A DNA stretch of 64,000 nt. It comes from Opitutaceae bacterium (GTDB lineage: Bacteria > Verrucomicrobiota > Verrucomicrobiia > Opitutales > Opitutaceae). The DNA lies in assembly GCA_028691845.1 (NCBI GenBank), contig JAQUYL010000006.1, forward strand, positions 62,001 through 126,000, given 5' to 3'. The translations under genes were made by a program, and so were the position numbers. The first letter of the stretch is position 1, and each line of letters begins with the position of its first letter. The notes under the pieces are model-generated. The model was not told where the DNA came from and made no database searches. It saw only the letters and a program-made list of their open reading frames with translations. Shown here piece after piece: positions 10,919 to 20,421 of this stretch.

Positions 10919-11482
10919 TCAAAACCCAACATACCGTGGAACCCGTCCGCAGTAACGCGCATACTCCTCCCCATATACTGCCCGCAGGTGCTCCTCCTCC
11001 GTCCGCACCATCAGGTGCGCCACCACCCCATACAGCATCACCCATCCCACCGCATACCACGAAGGCCACAAGATCGCCGCCCCGATCGCCAGCAGGCTGC
11101 CACCCACCAACTGGGGATTCCTTGTCACACGGTACGGCCCGCCCTGGATCAATCCGTCCGCCTGCCACCCGAACGCCCGGCGCAATCCAAACCAGAACAT
11201 CGTTCCGAATGCTGTAACCAGCCCAATCGCGATGCAGACCATTCCCGTCACCCTGACCGGCGTGCTCACCGGTGCCTCGCACGACCAGAATGACACCCAC
11301 TGGGGAGGATTATAGAGGTAGGGAAAGCCGAAATATGAACTCCAGACGAGCAGTTCGAAAAAGCTGGTGAACCTCGTCAGCCGGCCTTTTCGCTGGTAGT
11401 CGCGGCGGACTAAGATGCGGAAGACGACGAACGCGACAGCAATCAATCCGGCAGCCGCAATGATGTAGACCACTGTATCCAT
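10919..11482 (-). CDS. Isoprenylcysteine carboxyl methyltransferase (ICMT/PEMT)-like membrane protein
   Basis: The 187-residue protein has about five hydrophobic segments and the C-terminal signature of the ICMT/phospholipid methyltransferase-like family: GPYRVTRNPQLVGG followed by EEEHLRAVYGEEYARYCGRVPRYVG. Bacterial members are SAM-dependent membrane methyltransferases or are uncharacterised; the substrate here is unknown. The start is fixed by an AGAGGTGA ribosome-binding site a few bases before the ATG, one of the better ones in the window; an open extension of 17 codons upstream is not used. It is divergent from glnS and stands alone. Confidence 0.8.
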   Translation of the reverse strand: MDTVVYIIAAAGLIAVAFVVFRILVRRDYQRKGRLTRFTSFFELLVWSSYFGFPYLYNPPQWVSFWSCEAPVSTPVRVTGMVCIAIGLVTAFGTMFWFGLRRAFGWQADGLIQGGPYRVTRNPQLVGGSLLAIGAAILWPSWYAVGWVMLYGVVAHLMVRTEEEHLRAVYGEEYARYCGRVPRYVGF

Positions 11483-11850
11483 CCGATCACCTCTTTCCCA
11501 CGTCGGGCTGCAGCGAGACTCGGGAAAACGCACGAAAAGGGAAAGCCCAAAAAGGGATCCTGCTTTGACGTTTCTCGTTGGAAGACGTTATTCTGCGTTT
11601 GCCTGCGGGCCGGCAACGAGCGCCGAAGTGCCGGCTGGCGGCCATGCCGCTGCCGGGAGGAGTTTAGCCCGCGCCGCCGCTGCCGCGAGAAGCCCCGCCG
11701 GGGTCATCTCCCGCGGCGCTGGCCTCCCTGGCATCCTCCTCGCCACGGTTGCCGCAGGAAACTGCTTCCTCGGGGGCCGCCCGGCGGGTCGCGCGCCGAC
11801 TTCAATTGCAGCGTTGCTTCGTGCCCCGCAGTTCCGCAATTTCGCGGGCT
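11483..11850. promoter_or_regulatory. Divergent intergenic region with candidate glnS promoter and structured leader
   Basis: A TTGACG hexamer at 11565-11570 followed after 18 bases by TATTCT at 11589-11594 is a candidate promoter reading toward glnS. It would give a leader of about 250 bases, GC-rich and able to fold (for example GCCGGCA at 11609-11615 with TGCCGGC at 11629-11635). No known riboswitch or T-box was recognised. The open frame through this leader lacks protein-like character. Confidence 0.35.
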
Positions 11851-13656
11851 ATGACCGTTGCCCAGAACGACACCGCCGCGCCCGCGCCCAGCGATTTCAT
11901 CCGCGACATCGTCGCGCAGCACGTCGCGGAAAAGCGCTACGCGAAGATCGTGACCCGGTTTCCGCCGGAGCCGAACGGCTACCTGCACATCGGGCACGCC
12001 AAGTCCATCTGCCTCAATTTCGGCATCGCCCGCGAGAACAACGGCCAGTGCAACCTCCGCTTTGACGACACCAATCCGACCAAGGAGGACGTCGAGTACG
12101 TCGACTCCATCCTGGCCGACGTGAAGTGGCTCATCGGCGGCTGGGCGGACGACCGTATCGGCTTCAAGCCCGCGGACGCGACGCCGGTGTCACGCACCGT
12201 GGACGGCAAGCAGGACTTTTTTCTCCCCGCGATCCTGCCGGCCGACGCGGCCGGCGCCAAATTGGCGCCGTTTCACGCCAGCGATTACTTTGACCAGCTC
12301 TACGAGTGCGCCGTCGCCCTGATCCGCAAGGGCCAGGCCTTCGTCTGCGACCTCAACGCCGAGGAGATGGACAAATACCGCGGCGCGCCCGACAAGCCCG
12401 GCCGCGAGTCGCCCTTCCGCAACCGCTCCATCTCCGAGAACCTCGATCTCTTCGCGCGCATGAAGGCCGGCGAATTTCCCGACGGGGCGCGCACCCTGCG
12501 GGCTAAGATCGACATGACCGCGCCCAACGTCTGGCTGCGCGATCCCGTGCTCTACCGCATCCGCCACGCCGATCACCACCAGACCGGCGGGAAATGGTGC
12601 ATCTACCCGATGTACGACTTCGCCCATTGTGTGAGCGACTACATCGAGGGCATCACCCACTCCATCTGCACGCTCGAGTTCGAGGTCCACCGCCCGCTCT
12701 ACGACTGGATCCTCACCAACCTCGATCTGCCCCGCCCCCTTCCACATCAGTACGAGTTCGCCCGCCTTAACATCGGTTATACGGTCATGAGCAAGCGCAA
12801 GCTCATGCAGCTCGTGCAGGAAAAACTCGTCTGCGGCTGGGACGATCCCCGCATGCCCACTATCTGCGGCCTCCGCCGCCGGGGCGTGCCCGCCAGCGCC
12901 CTCCGGCGCTTCGCCTACAACATCGGAGTCACCAAGTTCAACAGCCTCACCGACGTCGCCGTGCTCGAACACGCCATCCGCGACGAGTTGAATCCCTCCG
13001 CTCTCCGCCGGCTCGCCGTGCTCGATCCGGTCAAGCTCGTCCTCACCAACCTCCCCGCCGGACAGGTCATCGAGTGCGACGCCGTCAACAATCCGCAGGA
13101 CGAGAACCCGACCACACGCAAGGTCGCCCTCACCCGTGAGGTTTACATCGATCGCGACGATTTCACGGAGACGCCGCCGCCGAAGTATTTCCGACTGAAA
13201 CCCGGCGGCGAAGTGCGCCTGAAATATGCCTGTATCATCAAGTGCGATGAAGTGGTCAAGGATGCCACCGGTCAGGTCGTCGAACTCCGCTGCACCGCCG
13301 ACCTTGAGACGCGCTCCGGCGGTCTGAATGCCGGCAGGAAGGTCAAGGGCACGATCCACTGGGTGAGCGCCACCCACTGCCTCGACGCCGAGGTACGCCT
13401 CTATGACCGGCTTTTTACCGTAGCCGAGCCCGATGCCGAAGGCGACTTCAAGCAGCACCTCAATCCCCGCTCGCTTGCCGTGGTTACGGCCAAGCTCGAA
13501 TCGAGCCTGCAGGACGCCCGGCCCGATCAGCGCTACCAGTTCGAGCGCCTCGGCTATTTTGCGCTGGATCCGGTGGACTCGCCGCCGGGCGCCTCCCGCC
13601 TGGTGTTTAACCGCACCATCACGCTCAAGGACACCTGGGGCAAGGCCGCCGGTTGA
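11851..13656 (+). CDS. glnS: Glutaminyl-tRNA synthetase
   Basis: The 601-residue class I synthetase charges tRNA-Gln directly. The HIGH motif is at residues 46-49 (PPEPNGYLHIGH, the GlnRS form) and the KMSKS-equivalent is VMSKRKL with MSK at 313-315. The C-terminal half has the two beta-barrel anticodon-binding domains (for example EVYIDRDDF and FFRLKPGGEVRLKYA-like strands). An ATG at codon 35 of the open frame is chosen as start because only from there does the sequence look like a GlnRS N-terminus. With a separate GltX in the window, the organism probably has a discriminating Glu/Gln charging system. Confidence 0.96.
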   Translation: MTVAQNDTAAPAPSDFIRDIVAQHVAEKRYAKIVTRFPPEPNGYLHIGHAKSICLNFGIARENNGQCNLRFDDTNPTKEDVEYVDSILADVKWLIGGWADDRIGFKPADATPVSRTVDGKQDFFLPAILPADAAGAKLAPFHASDYFDQLYECAVALIRKGQAFVCDLNAEEMDKYRGAPDKPGRESPFRNRSISENLDLFARMKAGEFPDGARTLRAKIDMTAPNVWLRDPVLYRIRHADHHQTGGKWCIYPMYDFAHCVSDYIEGITHSICTLEFEVHRPLYDWILTNLDLPRPLPHQYEFARLNIGYTVMSKRKLMQLVQEKLVCGWDDPRMPTICGLRRRGVPASALRRFAYNIGVTKFNSLTDVAVLEHAIRDELNPSALRRLAVLDPVKLVLTNLPAGQVIECDAVNNPQDENPTTRKVALTREVYIDRDDFTETPPPKYFRLKPGGEVRLKYACIIKCDEVVKDATGQVVELRCTADLETRSGGLNAGRKVKGTIHWVSATHCLDAEVRLYDRLFTVAEPDAEGDFKQHLNPRSLAVVTAKLESSLQDARPDQRYQFERLGYFALDPVDSPPGASRLVFNRTITLKDTWGKAAG

Positions 13657-13848
13657 TAACCTTCACCGCTTGCGCCGGCCCTGTCCTCACCAGGTCCGGT
13701 CGGCCAAACGGCCGAACGGGCTTCGCGCCAAACCGAGGGAGTGCGCTCACCCTGTGATGCCTTCCTGAAGCCCGGCTGTTCGTCAGGTCCGTAGCGGAGG
13801 GTTGATTTTGCCCGGTTTTGGGTCTCCATCAGCGCAACAAACTTACCC

Positions 13849-14532
13849 ATGCCTGTTTCTCCCGAAAACAATGCCGTGCTCAATGCCGTCGAGGTGCGGG
13901 TGCTGGGGGCGCTCGTCGAAAAGGAAAAGACGACCCCCGACTACTATCCTCTGTCCCTCAACGCGCTGACCAATGCCTGCAACCAGCTCTCCAACCGCGA
14001 ACCCGTCGTCTCCTACGATGATGGCGCGGTGTTGCGGGCGGTCGAGGCGCTGCGCGTCAAAAAACTGGCTTTCGTCTTCCATGGCGCAGACAGCCGCGTG
14101 CCGAAATACGGGCACAAATTTGCCGAGATGTTGGGCACTACACCGGCAGAGACCGCCGTGCTTTGCGTGCTAATGCTGCGCGGCCCCCAGACCATCGGCG
14201 AGGTCCGCGGGCGCACGGGGCGGATGCACGAGTTCGCGAGCCTGGCCGATGTGGAGACCACCCTGCAGGGGCTGGCCACCCACGCGCATCAACCGTTAGT
14301 CGTCAAACTCCCCCGCCAGGCCGGTTTCAAGGAGTCGCGCTACGCCCATTTGCTTGCCGGGCCGCCCGAGGCGATGGCGCCGGAAACGCCGGCCAGCCCT
14401 GAAACGTCGCCAGCGCCCCTGACCCCAGACCGAGAGCGTCTCGCAAAGCTCGAAACCGATACCGCGGCCCTGCGCCGCGAAGTCGACGAAATGCGGCAGC
14501 AGCTCACGGCTTTGCGTCGTTTGCTGGAATAG
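13849..14532 (+). CDS. YceH family (DUF480) winged-helix protein
   Basis: The 227-residue protein matches the YceH/DUF480 family: ARVLGALVEKEKTTPDYYPLSLNALTNACNQ-type N-terminus, a second similar winged-helix half (TPAETAVLCVLMLRGPQTIGEVRGRTGRMHEF), and a C-terminal heptad segment (about 198-227) likely to form a coiled coil. The function of the family is not established; two tandem winged helices suggest nucleic-acid or protein binding. Its last 29 bases overlap the 3' end of the convergent MFS gene, so the two stops are interleaved. Confidence 0.88.
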   Translation: MPVSPENNAVLNAVEVRVLGALVEKEKTTPDYYPLSLNALTNACNQLSNREPVVSYDDGAVLRAVEALRVKKLAFVFHGADSRVPKYGHKFAEMLGTTPAETAVLCVLMLRGPQTIGEVRGRTGRMHEFASLADVETTLQGLATHAHQPLVVKLPRQAGFKESRYAHLLAGPPEAMAPETPASPETSPAPLTPDRERLAKLETDTAALRREVDEMRQQLTALRRLLE

Positions 14533-15925
14533 GCGGGGTTCCCGCCTGACGCACATTTCCCCGCGCCAGCGAAGCAAACACCCCCACGGCGCAGAATGCC
14601 GCAAAGATGAGGAAGGCCACATGCATCGCTCCCACGAAACGGGCGTGCTGTGCCGCAGTGAGCTGTCCCCGCCCGACCAGCAGGGCCAGCACCATCACCG
14701 CCACGCCCATGCTCACCATCTGGCCGGTCAAGCGCATCGTGCCGAGCATGGCCGATGCCACACCGTAGTGCCGCTTTTCGACGGAACTCATCACCGCGTT
14801 TGTATTCGGCGAGGAAAACAGGCCGAAGCCAACCCCCAGCACCATGAGCGCCGCAATGATGACGGCAAATGGCGCCTGCTCCGGCAGGACACCGAGCCAA
14901 ATCAGCCCCGCCACCGTGAGTCCCATGCCCGTCGAGGCGATCAGGCGCGGCTCCACCCGGTCGGAGAGCCGCCCCGCCAGCGGACTCACAGCCGCCATGA
15001 GTATCGATTGCACCAGCAGGATCATCCCGGCCTGCCGCGGGTCGAGTCCACGCACGTATTGGAGGTATAGGCTGAGCAGGAACGTCACCGCAAAGGTGGC
15101 GCAGTAGTTGATGAATGCCGCGAGATTGGACAGGGCAAACACCGGATTGCTCTCCAGCAGCGCCACGTCGAACACCGGATGGGCCGCGCGCCGTTCCCAG
15201 AATATGAATCCTGCCAGCCCCGCCAGGCCGATCACAGCCAGGATCGCGCCGGCCGTCCCGGGCAGCCACGACAGGCCAATCATCAGCGCCGTCAACGCCA
15301 GCCCGTAAATCACGCTGCCGGTCGCGTCAAACCGTCCGCCCGGCGCTCCACTCCATTCACCCTTCAGTCTGAGCCACGTCACCAGCACCGAGGCGAGGCT
15401 GAGTGGCACGCTCGCCCAAAAAACGCTCGGCCAGCCGAAATGACGCGTCAGCACCCCTCCGGCAAACGGCCCCACCGAAAGCCCGATGTATACGGCCGAC
15501 GCATTGAAGCCGATCACGCGGCCGCGTTCGCCGGGGGGATACACGGAAGTGAGGATCGCCAGTCCCGTTCCAAAGATCATCGCTCCGCCGACTCCCTGTA
15601 GGGCGCGAAGCAGGATCAGCCCCGCGGCGCTGCGGGCAAATCCGCAGGCCAGCGTTGTCAGCGTGAAGAGCAGCATGCCGCCCAGGAAAACCTTTTTCCG
15701 TCCGACCATGTCGGCCATCCGGCCAAACGGCACCAGGCAGACCGCCGACGTCAGCAGAAAAGACGTCGCCACCCAGCTCAGCTGGACCGGGTCCATGCCG
15801 AGATCAGTCCCTATCGCCGGCAGCGCCACGTTGACCGCCGACGCCAGGAACGGGGTCAGGAACGAGGCCATCGTCGCCACCACCAACGCCGCCCGCCGCA
15901 AGGATTGATCTGGTGCCTCGGTCAT
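14504..15925 (-). CDS. MFS transporter, DHA2-like multidrug exporter
   Basis: The 473-residue polytopic protein shows the MFS signature between the second and third helices (FGRMADMVGRKKVF) and the motif ALQGVGGAMIFGTGLAIL followed by PPGERGRVIGFNASAVYIGLSVGPFAGG, which is typical of the 14-helix DHA2/EmrB-QacA drug:proton antiporters. It sits in the inner membrane and probably exports small hydrophobic compounds; the substrate is unknown. The ATG at the start of MTEAPDQSLRR is chosen because the upstream open frame runs into thrH on the other strand. Its 3' end overlaps the yceH-type gene by 29 bases. Confidence 0.88.
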   Translation of the reverse strand: MTEAPDQSLRRAALVVATMASFLTPFLASAVNVALPAIGTDLGMDPVQLSWVATSFLLTSAVCLVPFGRMADMVGRKKVFLGGMLLFTLTTLACGFARSAAGLILLRALQGVGGAMIFGTGLAILTSVYPPGERGRVIGFNASAVYIGLSVGPFAGGVLTRHFGWPSVFWASVPLSLASVLVTWLRLKGEWSGAPGGRFDATGSVIYGLALTALMIGLSWLPGTAGAILAVIGLAGLAGFIFWERRAAHPVFDVALLESNPVFALSNLAAFINYCATFAVTFLLSLYLQYVRGLDPRQAGMILLVQSILMAAVSPLAGRLSDRVEPRLIASTGMGLTVAGLIWLGVLPEQAPFAVIIAALMVLGVGFGLFSSPNTNAVMSSVEKRHYGVASAMLGTMRLTGQMVSMGVAVMVLALLVGRGQLTAAQHARFVGAMHVAFLIFAAFCAVGVFASLARGNVRQAGTPPIPANDAKP

Positions 15926-16047
15926 GGGTCTATCTTCTCCCAGCTCGCCGGAACGGAGTCGAATCAATGTTGCGGATCGCCCGCCCTCCGGGCGGCTGCG
16001 TTCGCTGCTTGCCACGGTCGGAACAAGTCTGGTTCACTCTGCCTCCT

Positions 16048-16650
16048 GTGAAGCAAAGCATCGTCACCCTCGACATGGAAGGCGTCCTGACGCCGGAAAT
16101 CTGGATCGCGGTCGCCGAACGCACCGGCCTGCCCGAATTGCGGCGCACCACGCGCGACGAGCCGGATTACGACAAGCTCATGCACTACCGGCTGGAGATA
16201 CTCGACCGGCACGGCATCACGCTCTCGAAAATCCAGGACGTCATCGGCCACCTTTCCCCCCTGCCCGGTGCCATCGATTTCCTGAACGGCCTGCGGGAGC
16301 AGACGCAGGTCATCATCCTTTCCGACACGTTCGAGCAATTCGCCCAGCCGCTGCTCCGGCAGCTCGGCTGGCCCACGCTCCTTTGCCACCGGCTCATCGT
16401 CGAAAACGACCGCATCACCGGCTATGAGCTCCGGATGAAGGATCAGAAGCGCCATGCCGTGCAGGCCTTGCAGCTGCTCAATTACCACGTGATTGCGGCC
16501 GGCGATTCCTTCAACGACACCGCCATGCTCGGGCAGGCCGACACAGCGTTTCTGTTTCACGCCCCGGAAAACGTCATCCGGCAGTTTCCGCAGTTCCCGG
16601 CGATCCACGACTACCCGCACCTCCTGCAGGCCATCCTCGGCCGCCAGTAG
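16048..16650 (+). CDS. thrH: ThrH-type phosphoserine phosphatase / homoserine phosphotransferase
   Basis: The 200-residue HAD-superfamily protein matches ThrH closely: LDMEGVLTPEIWI at the N-terminus gives the catalytic DxE pair D9/E11, SDTFEQFAQPLL is motif II, and AAGDSFNDTAML is motif III. ThrH dephosphorylates phosphoserine and can pass phosphate to homoserine, linking serine and threonine synthesis. A GTG start is used: it gives the normal family length and avoids overlap with the divergent MFS gene, while the open frame upstream has no homology. It is convergent with gpsA, 13 bases away. Confidence 0.88.
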   Translation: MKQSIVTLDMEGVLTPEIWIAVAERTGLPELRRTTRDEPDYDKLMHYRLEILDRHGITLSKIQDVIGHLSPLPGAIDFLNGLREQTQVIILSDTFEQFAQPLLRQLGWPTLLCHRLIVENDRITGYELRMKDQKRHAVQALQLLNYHVIAAGDSFNDTAMLGQADTAFLFHAPENVIRQFPQFPAIHDYPHLLQAILGRQ

Positions 16651-16663
16651 GGTGGCCGGCCGG

Positions 16664-17668
16664 CTAGGTCCGCATGATTTCCGGCTTGGCTTCCCGCAGC
16701 ATCAGATCGCTCACGGCCTGCCGGGGATCCCGGTTCAGATAAAGGCTCGCATAAACCTCGTCGATGATCGGGGTGTCGACGCCGGTCCGGCGGGCGAGGG
16801 CGTAGGCGCTGTCCGCCGTCTTGACGCCCTCGGCCACCACCATGCCCATCTCGCGCTGGATCTCATCGAGCTTGCGGCCCTTGCCCAGCTCCTCCCCGAC
16901 GTGCCGGTTGCGGCTGTGGCGGCTGATGCACGTCACGATGAGGTCGCCAATGCCGCTCAAGCCCGAAAACGTCTCCGCCCTGCCCCCGAGCGCCTCGCCC
17001 AGGCGGGCCATCTCGACAATGCCACGGGTCATCAAGGCCGCCTTGGTGTTGTCACCCAGGCCCATGCCGTCGAGCACGCCCGCCGCCAGGGCCAGCACGT
17101 TCTTGAGTGCGCCGCCCAGCTCCACTCCCACCACATCGTCGGAGGTGTAGACGCGCAGGTAGTTGTTCATGAACGCCTGCTGGACCAGCTGGGCCGCAGC
17201 CGCGTCCTTCGAGGCGACGGTCACCGCCGTCGGGACATGGCGCGAAACCTCTTCAGCGTGACTGGGACCCGAGAGTATCGCATAGCGCACCGGGCCAAGT
17301 TTCTCGAAGACCATTTCGCTGGCTCGCAGGCAGCTGCCGGTCTCGATGCCCTTGGCAACATTGAGATATATCAGCTCCGGCGAACGCGGCACCGCCAGCA
17401 GACCGTCCAGCAGCTTGCGCAGGTACTGGCTGGGAGCGGCGAGCACGACAATAGTCGCGTCCGTGCAGGCCCGGCCCAGATCGCTTTCCAGCGTCAGCGC
17501 GGCGGGCAACTCCGCCCCCTTCAGGAAACGCTGATTGCGCCGCGTACGCCGCATTTCCTCAATGTAATCGGGGAAAGGGCCCCACAGCGTCACTTGGTGG
17601 CCATTGTCACACAGGACCATGGCCAGGGCCGTCCCCCACCCGCCGTCGCTCAGAACGCTGATTCTCAT
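16664..17668 (-). CDS. gpsA: NAD(P)-dependent glycerol-3-phosphate dehydrogenase
   Basis: The 334-residue protein has the GpsA plan: N-terminal Rossmann domain, the NVAKGIE segment (YLNVAKGIETGS), the active-site region GGALKNVLALAAGVLDGMGLGDNTKAAL with the catalytic lysine in ALKN, and SGIGDLIVTC. It makes sn-glycerol 3-phosphate for phospholipid synthesis. An oddity is the nucleotide-binding loop, which reads VLSDGGWGTAL instead of the usual VLGAGSWGTAL, so the first glycine of GxGxxG is a serine (S7). The gene follows gltX by 36 bases on the same strand and is probably co-transcribed with it. Confidence 0.93.
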   Translation of the reverse strand: MRISVLSDGGWGTALAMVLCDNGHQVTLWGPFPDYIEEMRRTRRNQRFLKGAELPAALTLESDLGRACTDATIVVLAAPSQYLRKLLDGLLAVPRSPELIYLNVAKGIETGSCLRASEMVFEKLGPVRYAILSGPSHAEEVSRHVPTAVTVASKDAAAAQLVQQAFMNNYLRVYTSDDVVGVELGGALKNVLALAAGVLDGMGLGDNTKAALMTRGIVEMARLGEALGGRAETFSGLSGIGDLIVTCISRHSRNRHVGEELGKGRKLDEIQREMGMVVAEGVKTADSAYALARRTGVDTPIIDEVYASLYLNRDPRQAVSDLMLREAKPEIMRT

Positions 17669-17705
17669 GGCGTCAGGTCTCCAGAAAAACGCCTCGGCGG
17701 CAAGC

Positions 17706-19109
17706 CTATGCGGAGAGAAACCGCTCGATGCGGGCCAGGATGCGTTCGCGCCCCAGGACCCGGAAAATGCTCGTGATGCTCGGGCCGACATTGGTGCCGG
17801 TCACGGCGAGCCGCGCGGCCGCCTGGTAGTCCCCGAAGCCGAGCCCCCTGGCGGCGGCCAGGTTCTTGATCGCTTCCTCGATGGCGTTGTCAGTCGAGAA
17901 ATCGGCAGCGGCAAGGGCGGCCGCCAGCTCGTTCAAGCGGGCCCTTGGATCCCCCTTGGCCATGACTTTCCCCTTCACCTTGGCGTCAATCGGAAAATCT
18001 TCGGTGAAGAAATAGGCCGTGTAGCCGCCCAGCTCGTCGATGGACTTGATTTTCGGATGAGCCAGGCGCATCACCGCTTCGAACTGATCCGGCGGGGCCG
18101 CCAGCGCCGCTTTCGCCACCGCGCTTTCGGACTGCTGTTGAAAATATTCGCGCGCGAGCTGCACGACGCGCCCGCCCGGCTGCTCCAACAGATAGGTCAT
18201 GTTCAGGTGCGCGAGTTTCTTCGGATCGAACTTCGCGTTGGCCTGGTTGACGCCCGGCAGGTCAAACAGCCGGATGATCTCGGCGATCGGCATCTTCTCG
18301 CGGTCGTCGCCGGGATTCCAGCCGAGCAGCGCAAGGTAGTTGACCAGCGCCTCCGGCAGGAAGTACCGCTGGCGGTACTCCTCGATCAGGGCGCCCCTGT
18401 CGCGCTTGCTCATCTTGCCCTGCCCCATCTCGGGCGATTTCAGGATGAGCGGGATATGGGCGAACTTCGGGGGCGGGGCGCCGAACCCCTCGTAGAGTCG
18501 CACATGCTTGCTCGTATTCGAGAGGTGATCCTCGCCGCGGATGATGTGCGTCACCTGCATGGTGATGTCGTCCACCACGTTGACGAAATGAAACACCGGG
18601 TTGCCGTCGGAGCGGAAGATCACGAAATCCTCGTCCTCGACGCGCTCGACGCGTCCGCGGATCAGATCCTCGATGACGACGGGGGGAGTTTTGACTTTGG
18701 TGACGGCCTTCTTGCGATGCTCGTCGAAGACCTCATAGCGCTCGCCGAGCAGCCTGAACCAGATCGCCCCGTCCTTCTCGTAGGCACGGCCGGCGTCGAG
18801 GAGCTTCTGCAGGTATTGCTTGTAAATGCCGGTGCGCTGGCTCTGCCGGTAGGGGCCGAACACGCCGCGCTCGCCCGCGCCGTGGGGATTCGGACCCTCG
18901 TCCCAATCCATCCCGAGCCAGCCAAGGCTGTCGTAGATCAACCTCAGATACTCGTCGCTGTTGCGCGCCTGGTCCGTATCCTCGATGCGCAGGATGAACA
19001 CACCGCCGGTATGGCGCGCATACAGCCAGTTGAACAACGCCGTGCGGGCGCTGCCAATATGGAAAAAACCGGTCGGGCTGGGAGCGAAACGGACGCGGAC
19101 TTTGGCCAT
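17706..19109 (-). CDS. gltX: Glutamyl-tRNA synthetase
   Basis: The 467-residue class I synthetase begins [19 protein letters not shown], with the HIGH-type motif HIGS at 17-20, and carries [10 protein letters not shown] as the KMSKS loop. The start is the ATG that gives this canonical N-terminus; nine upstream in-frame codons are not part of the family. It attaches glutamate to tRNA-Glu, also needed for tetrapyrrole synthesis by the C5 route, for which hemE and a protoporphyrinogen oxidase are encoded later in the window. It probably heads a two-gene unit with gpsA. Confidence 0.96.
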   Translation of the reverse strand: MAKVRVRFAPSPTGFFHIGSARTALFNWLYARHTGGVFILRIEDTDQARNSDEYLRLIYDSLGWLGMDWDEGPNPHGAGERGVFGPYRQSQRTGIYKQYLQKLLDAGRAYEKDGAIWFRLLGERYEVFDEHRKKAVTKVKTPPVVIEDLIRGRVERVEDEDFVIFRSDGNPVFHFVNVVDDITMQVTHIIRGEDHLSNTSKHVRLYEGFGAPPPKFAHIPLILKSPEMGQGKMSKRDRGALIEEYRQRYFLPEALVNYLALLGWNPGDDREKMPIAEIIRLFDLPGVNQANAKFDPKKLAHLNMTYLLEQPGGRVVQLAREYFQQQSESAVAKAALAAPPDQFEAVMRLAHPKIKSIDELGGYTAYFFTEDFPIDAKVKGKVMAKGDPRARLNELAAALAAADFSTDNAIEEAIKNLAAARGLGFGDYQAAARLAVTGTNVGPSITSIFRVLGRERILARIERFLSA

Positions 19110-19363
19110 GGGACGCGAAATATCGTGGTTTTGCAAAGGAACGGCCAGCTAGAAGCAACCCGTGGTATCTGTCAAAGCCTCTCCCTGGCCTATCGAGCCG
19201 GAGGCGTCCTCGGTGCGGTTTGCCGCACCGGCATCATCCTTTCCCTCCCCGGCCCCGTCCTGCGCGAATTCTGACCGGGGGGACCCTCTTCCCAGCACGC
19301 GCCCGCCCCGACGGTTACGGCTGCCCCCCGGAACCTGTGTCCAATCTGCCGCCAAAATCCGCA

Positions 19364-20218
19364 TCACCGGCCCGGGCCAGCCGGCGCGGACGGCACGGGA
19401 GACATTTCCGCGATCGCCGCGGTGATGAGACGCTCCACGGCAAAGGTGTCGAGTTGCATGTGTTCCGTGCAAAATTTCGCCAAATCCGCCGGCCATGGTG
19501 CGCGGAAAACCTGCTCCATCCCCGCCGGTCTCAAATCGATCTGGGCGCAATGCAGCGCCTGCCGGGGCAACGGCAGCAAGGCCGCATGCCGCGCCGTCCA
19601 GCCCTGCTCGGCGTACTCCAGGTACAGGCCCGGATCGGGCCCGTAAAGCTTGTCGCCGACGACCCGGTGTCCGGACCATTCGGCATGGGCGCGAATCTGA
19701 TGTTTGCGCCCGGTCAATGGTTCGACTGCGGCCAGCGTGTAGCCGCCCCGGGCGGCCAGCGGAGTGAAGCGCGTCACTGCCTCTTGCGCATTCACCGTGG
19801 TCACGCATTGCTTCACCGTCACGTTGGCAGATGGATCCGGCCCCAGGGGTTCCTCGACGAATCTCGGACCGCGCATTTCGCCTTCGAGCACAGCGACATA
19901 CAGTTTACCCACGGCGCGCCGGCCCATGGCCTTTTGCAGCCGTCCGCCCATCGCCTGCGTTTTGGCCAATAGAATTACCCCACTGGTCTCGCGATCGAGC
20001 CGATAGACCAAACGGACCGCATCGAGCTGGAACTCGAGTCGGGCCGCGCCCGCCAGACTCGACCACGGCCCGTTCTTTGATGGGTGGCACACAACCCAGC
20101 CCGGCTTGTTCAACACCAGCAGCCGTTCATCCTCGAACAGCACCCAGGTGCGGGCCTCCCCTGCGGCAATCAGCGGGGGCTCAGCGCCCGTCAACGGTGC
20201 GGAAGTTTTGTCTGTCAT
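19364..20218 (-). CDS. RluA-family pseudouridine synthase
   Basis: The 284-residue protein has the RluA-type catalytic motif VYRLDRETSGVILLAK with the nucleophilic aspartate D75, preceded by LLVLNKPGWVVCHP and followed by PLTGRKHQIRAHAEWSGHRVVGDKLYG. It isomerises uridine in rRNA or tRNA; without an S4 domain it resembles RluA/TruC-like enzymes more than RluC/D, and the target site cannot be assigned. The histidine usual before RLDR is a tyrosine here. The MTDKTSAP start is preferred to a start 16 codons upstream, which would run closer to the divergent hpf promoter. Confidence 0.9.
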   Translation of the reverse strand: MTDKTSAPLTGAEPPLIAAGEARTWVLFEDERLLVLNKPGWVVCHPSKNGPWSSLAGAARLEFQLDAVRLVYRLDRETSGVILLAKTQAMGGRLQKAMGRRAVGKLYVAVLEGEMRGPRFVEEPLGPDPSANVTVKQCVTTVNAQEAVTRFTPLAARGGYTLAAVEPLTGRKHQIRAHAEWSGHRVVGDKLYGPDPGLYLEYAEQGWTARHAALLPLPRQALHCAQIDLRPAGMEQVFRAPWPADLAKFCTEHMQLDTFAVERLITAAIAEMSPVPSAPAGPGR

Positions 20219-20254
20219 AGGGTCAAAACCCTTTCTTCTAACAACGGAGAAGAA

Positions 20255-20282
20255 TTGCAAACCCACATGGATTGATTATAAA
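20255..20282 (+). promoter_or_regulatory. Candidate sigma-70 promoter of hpf
   Basis: A TTGCAA hexamer is followed after 16 bases by TATAAA, a good -35/-10 pair reading toward the hibernation factor, about 140 bases before its ATG. The arrangement mirrors the promoter proposed for mcsA (TTGCAT, 16 bases, TAAATT). Confidence 0.5.
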
Positions 20283-20421
20283 AAAAGCCGTTTAGATGAA
20301 CCGTTTATTCAACGGACAACCAGCCGCTCCCACGGCGGCTTTCCCTGGCGGAGAATGGTTGCGGGCGGCGACCCGGCATGACCTTTCCCCGCCGTTTCTC
20401 AGTGAACCCAATAGTATCCAC

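Noticed and set aside
11565..11850. A T-box or riboswitch in the glnS leader
   Set aside because: Hairpins are present, but no T-box sequence or known riboswitch core could be found; high GC alone explains the folding.
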